Shown here: in pieces, positions 13,808-14,620 of the stretch
Position numbering within the stretch: position 1 is the stretch's first letter
Layout: each line of letters starts with the position of its first letter
From: SZUA-254 sp964596065
Lineage (GTDB): Bacteria; Bacteroidota; Ignavibacteria; UBA10030; SZUA-254
Length of the DNA: 14,620 nt
Assembly: GCA_964596065.1 (NCBI GenBank)
Contig: CAZQSM010000055.1
Span: 1-14,620 of the forward strand
Direction: 5' to 3'
Made by a program: the position numbers and the translations under genes
The notes under the pieces: model-generated
What the model saw: only the letters and a program-made list of their open reading frames with translations
Database searches by the model: none
What the model was told of the DNA's origin: nothing

Positions 13808-14620
13808 ATGCTGAATTACATCTGGCTCACGCTCATCCTGCTCGGGACCGGCGTGGCCGTTTGGTCCGACTGGCGCGACATCTCGACCGACCGGTACCGC
13901 AACGGCACCGGCGTGGAGTGCGGGGTCTCGGTCGACGCGGAAGCCGCCGGGGCCACCGGGCGGACCGGCACGATCACCATCGCGGCCGCGGCGTTCGCCG
14001 CCGCGTACGGGGTCCCGTCCGGACCGGACGCGGAGGCCGATATCGTCCATCGCGTGCGCTTTCTCGCCGACCCTCCCGGCAACGCCGGCGGGGCCCGGCA
14101 GGTGGGAATTGAAGTCATCACCGGTCCCTCCACTCCCGCCCTCTGGTCGGAGATCGTCGCCGCGCAGAAAACCGGCGGCTTCCTCCGGGCGTCGATCCGG
14201 GACGACGGCGACGGGAGGTGGACCGTGACTCCCGACCCGGTCCGTTTCGTCCGGCTCAACGCGGTGACCAGCGACGGTGTCATCCGGTACGCAAGGGTGG
14301 CGGTCGAGCTCGCCATCGGCCTGATCGGCATCATGGCGCTCTGGCTCGGCCTGATGAAGATCGCCGAGCAGGCGGGGATGGTGGCCGTCCTCTCGCGCGT
14401 CCTGAAGCCGGTGACCACCCGGCTCTTCCCCGACGTCCCGCACGACCATCCCGCGATGGGCGCGATGCTGATGAACATCTCCGCCAACATGCTGGGCCTC
14501 GCCAACGCCGCGACGCCGCTCGGCCTCAAGGCGATGGAGGAACTCAACAAACTCAACGGCAAGATCGGCACGGCCACAGACGCGATGTGCACCTTCCTCG
14601 TGATCAACACCAGCAGCGTC
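13808..14620 (+). CDS. SpmA-like nucleoside-recognition (gate) membrane protein, 3' end cut by the window
   Basis: The first 271 codons are open to the window end with no stop. Residues 1-20 form membrane helix 1 (MLNYIWLTLILLGTGVAVW), the usual SpmA start. From about 160 the gate domain runs YARVAVELAIGLIGIMALWL and GLMKIAEQAGM, then the signature NISANMLGLANAATPLGLKA (223-242), KAMEELNKLN and CTFLVINTSSV. Between them lie about 130 residues (24-155), Gly/Ala/Asp-rich and largely soluble, where most SpmA proteins have a short linker. SpmA/SpmB are known from spore core dehydration in Bacillus; relatives in non-sporeforming bacteria, often SpmA-SpmB fusions of 400 or more residues, have unknown transport roles. 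Whether this copy is fused cannot be seen. The ATG has GGAGGG nine bases upstream. Confidence 0.88.
   Translation, partial: MLNYIWLTLILLGTGVAVWSDWRDISTDRYRNGTGVECGVSVDAEAAGATGRTGTITIAAAAFAAAYGVPSGPDAEADIVHRVRFLADPPGNAGGARQVGIEVITGPSTPALWSEIVAAQKTGGFLRASIRDDGDGRWTVTPDPVRFVRLNAVTSDGVIRYARVAVELAIGLIGIMALWLGLMKIAEQAGMVAVLSRVLKPVTTRLFPDVPHDHPAMGAMLMNISANMLGLANAATPLGLKAMEELNKLNGKIGTATDAMCTFLVINTSSV

Overview
The window is a GC-rich bacterial chromosome segment, densely packed with genes and with no stretch over about 140 bases lacking one. I see no phage, transposon, CRISPR array, rRNA or tRNA. The gene content points to the Bacteroidota/Ignavibacteria/Chlorobi (FCB) side of the tree. The markers are parA-parB followed closely by a DUF5683 protein, the secreted DUF2911 and DUF1684 families, DUF971, and an SpmA-type gate protein in a presumed non-sporeformer. 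The high GC and the E. coli-like promoters (TTGAxx, 17 bp, TATATT) argue against a classical Bacteroidales member. The placement is an inference from family content, not a phylogeny.

Region 1-1988 (+ strand) holds the tail of an upstream gene (probably peptide deformylase, by position), fmt, a membrane-anchored extracytoplasmic rhodanese and a MauE/DoxX-type membrane protein. The last two are translationally coupled through an ATGA overlap. A candidate promoter at 2002-2030 then starts region 2058-6515 (+ strand): a small four-helix CopD-like membrane protein, parA, parB, ridA, a DUF5683 protein and a membrane-anchored six-hairpin-glycosidase-like protein. Most neighbours overlap or lie within 20 bases, as in one transcription unit.

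The strand switches at about 6540, where there is a GC-rich inverted repeat. Region 6564-13672 is read leftwards. In transcription order it holds terC, an M28-type peptidase with its own candidate promoter, a DUF971 cysteine-motif protein, a DUF1684 lipoprotein, a secreted DUF2911-TPR protein and the translation factor ettA. Three consecutive products after terC carry export signals or act outside the cytoplasm, while DUF971 and EttA are cytoplasmic.

Region 13673-13807 is a divergent intergenic region with two back-to-back promoters of good quality. The right-hand one drives an SpmA-like nucleoside-recognition (gate) membrane protein that runs off the window end and carries an unusual insert of about 130 residues.

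I do not see a clearly new defence, mobile or biosynthetic system. The best leads are the insert in the SpmA-like protein, the M28 peptidase with altered catalytic positions and a winged-helix-like tail, and the coupled rhodanese-MauE pair.
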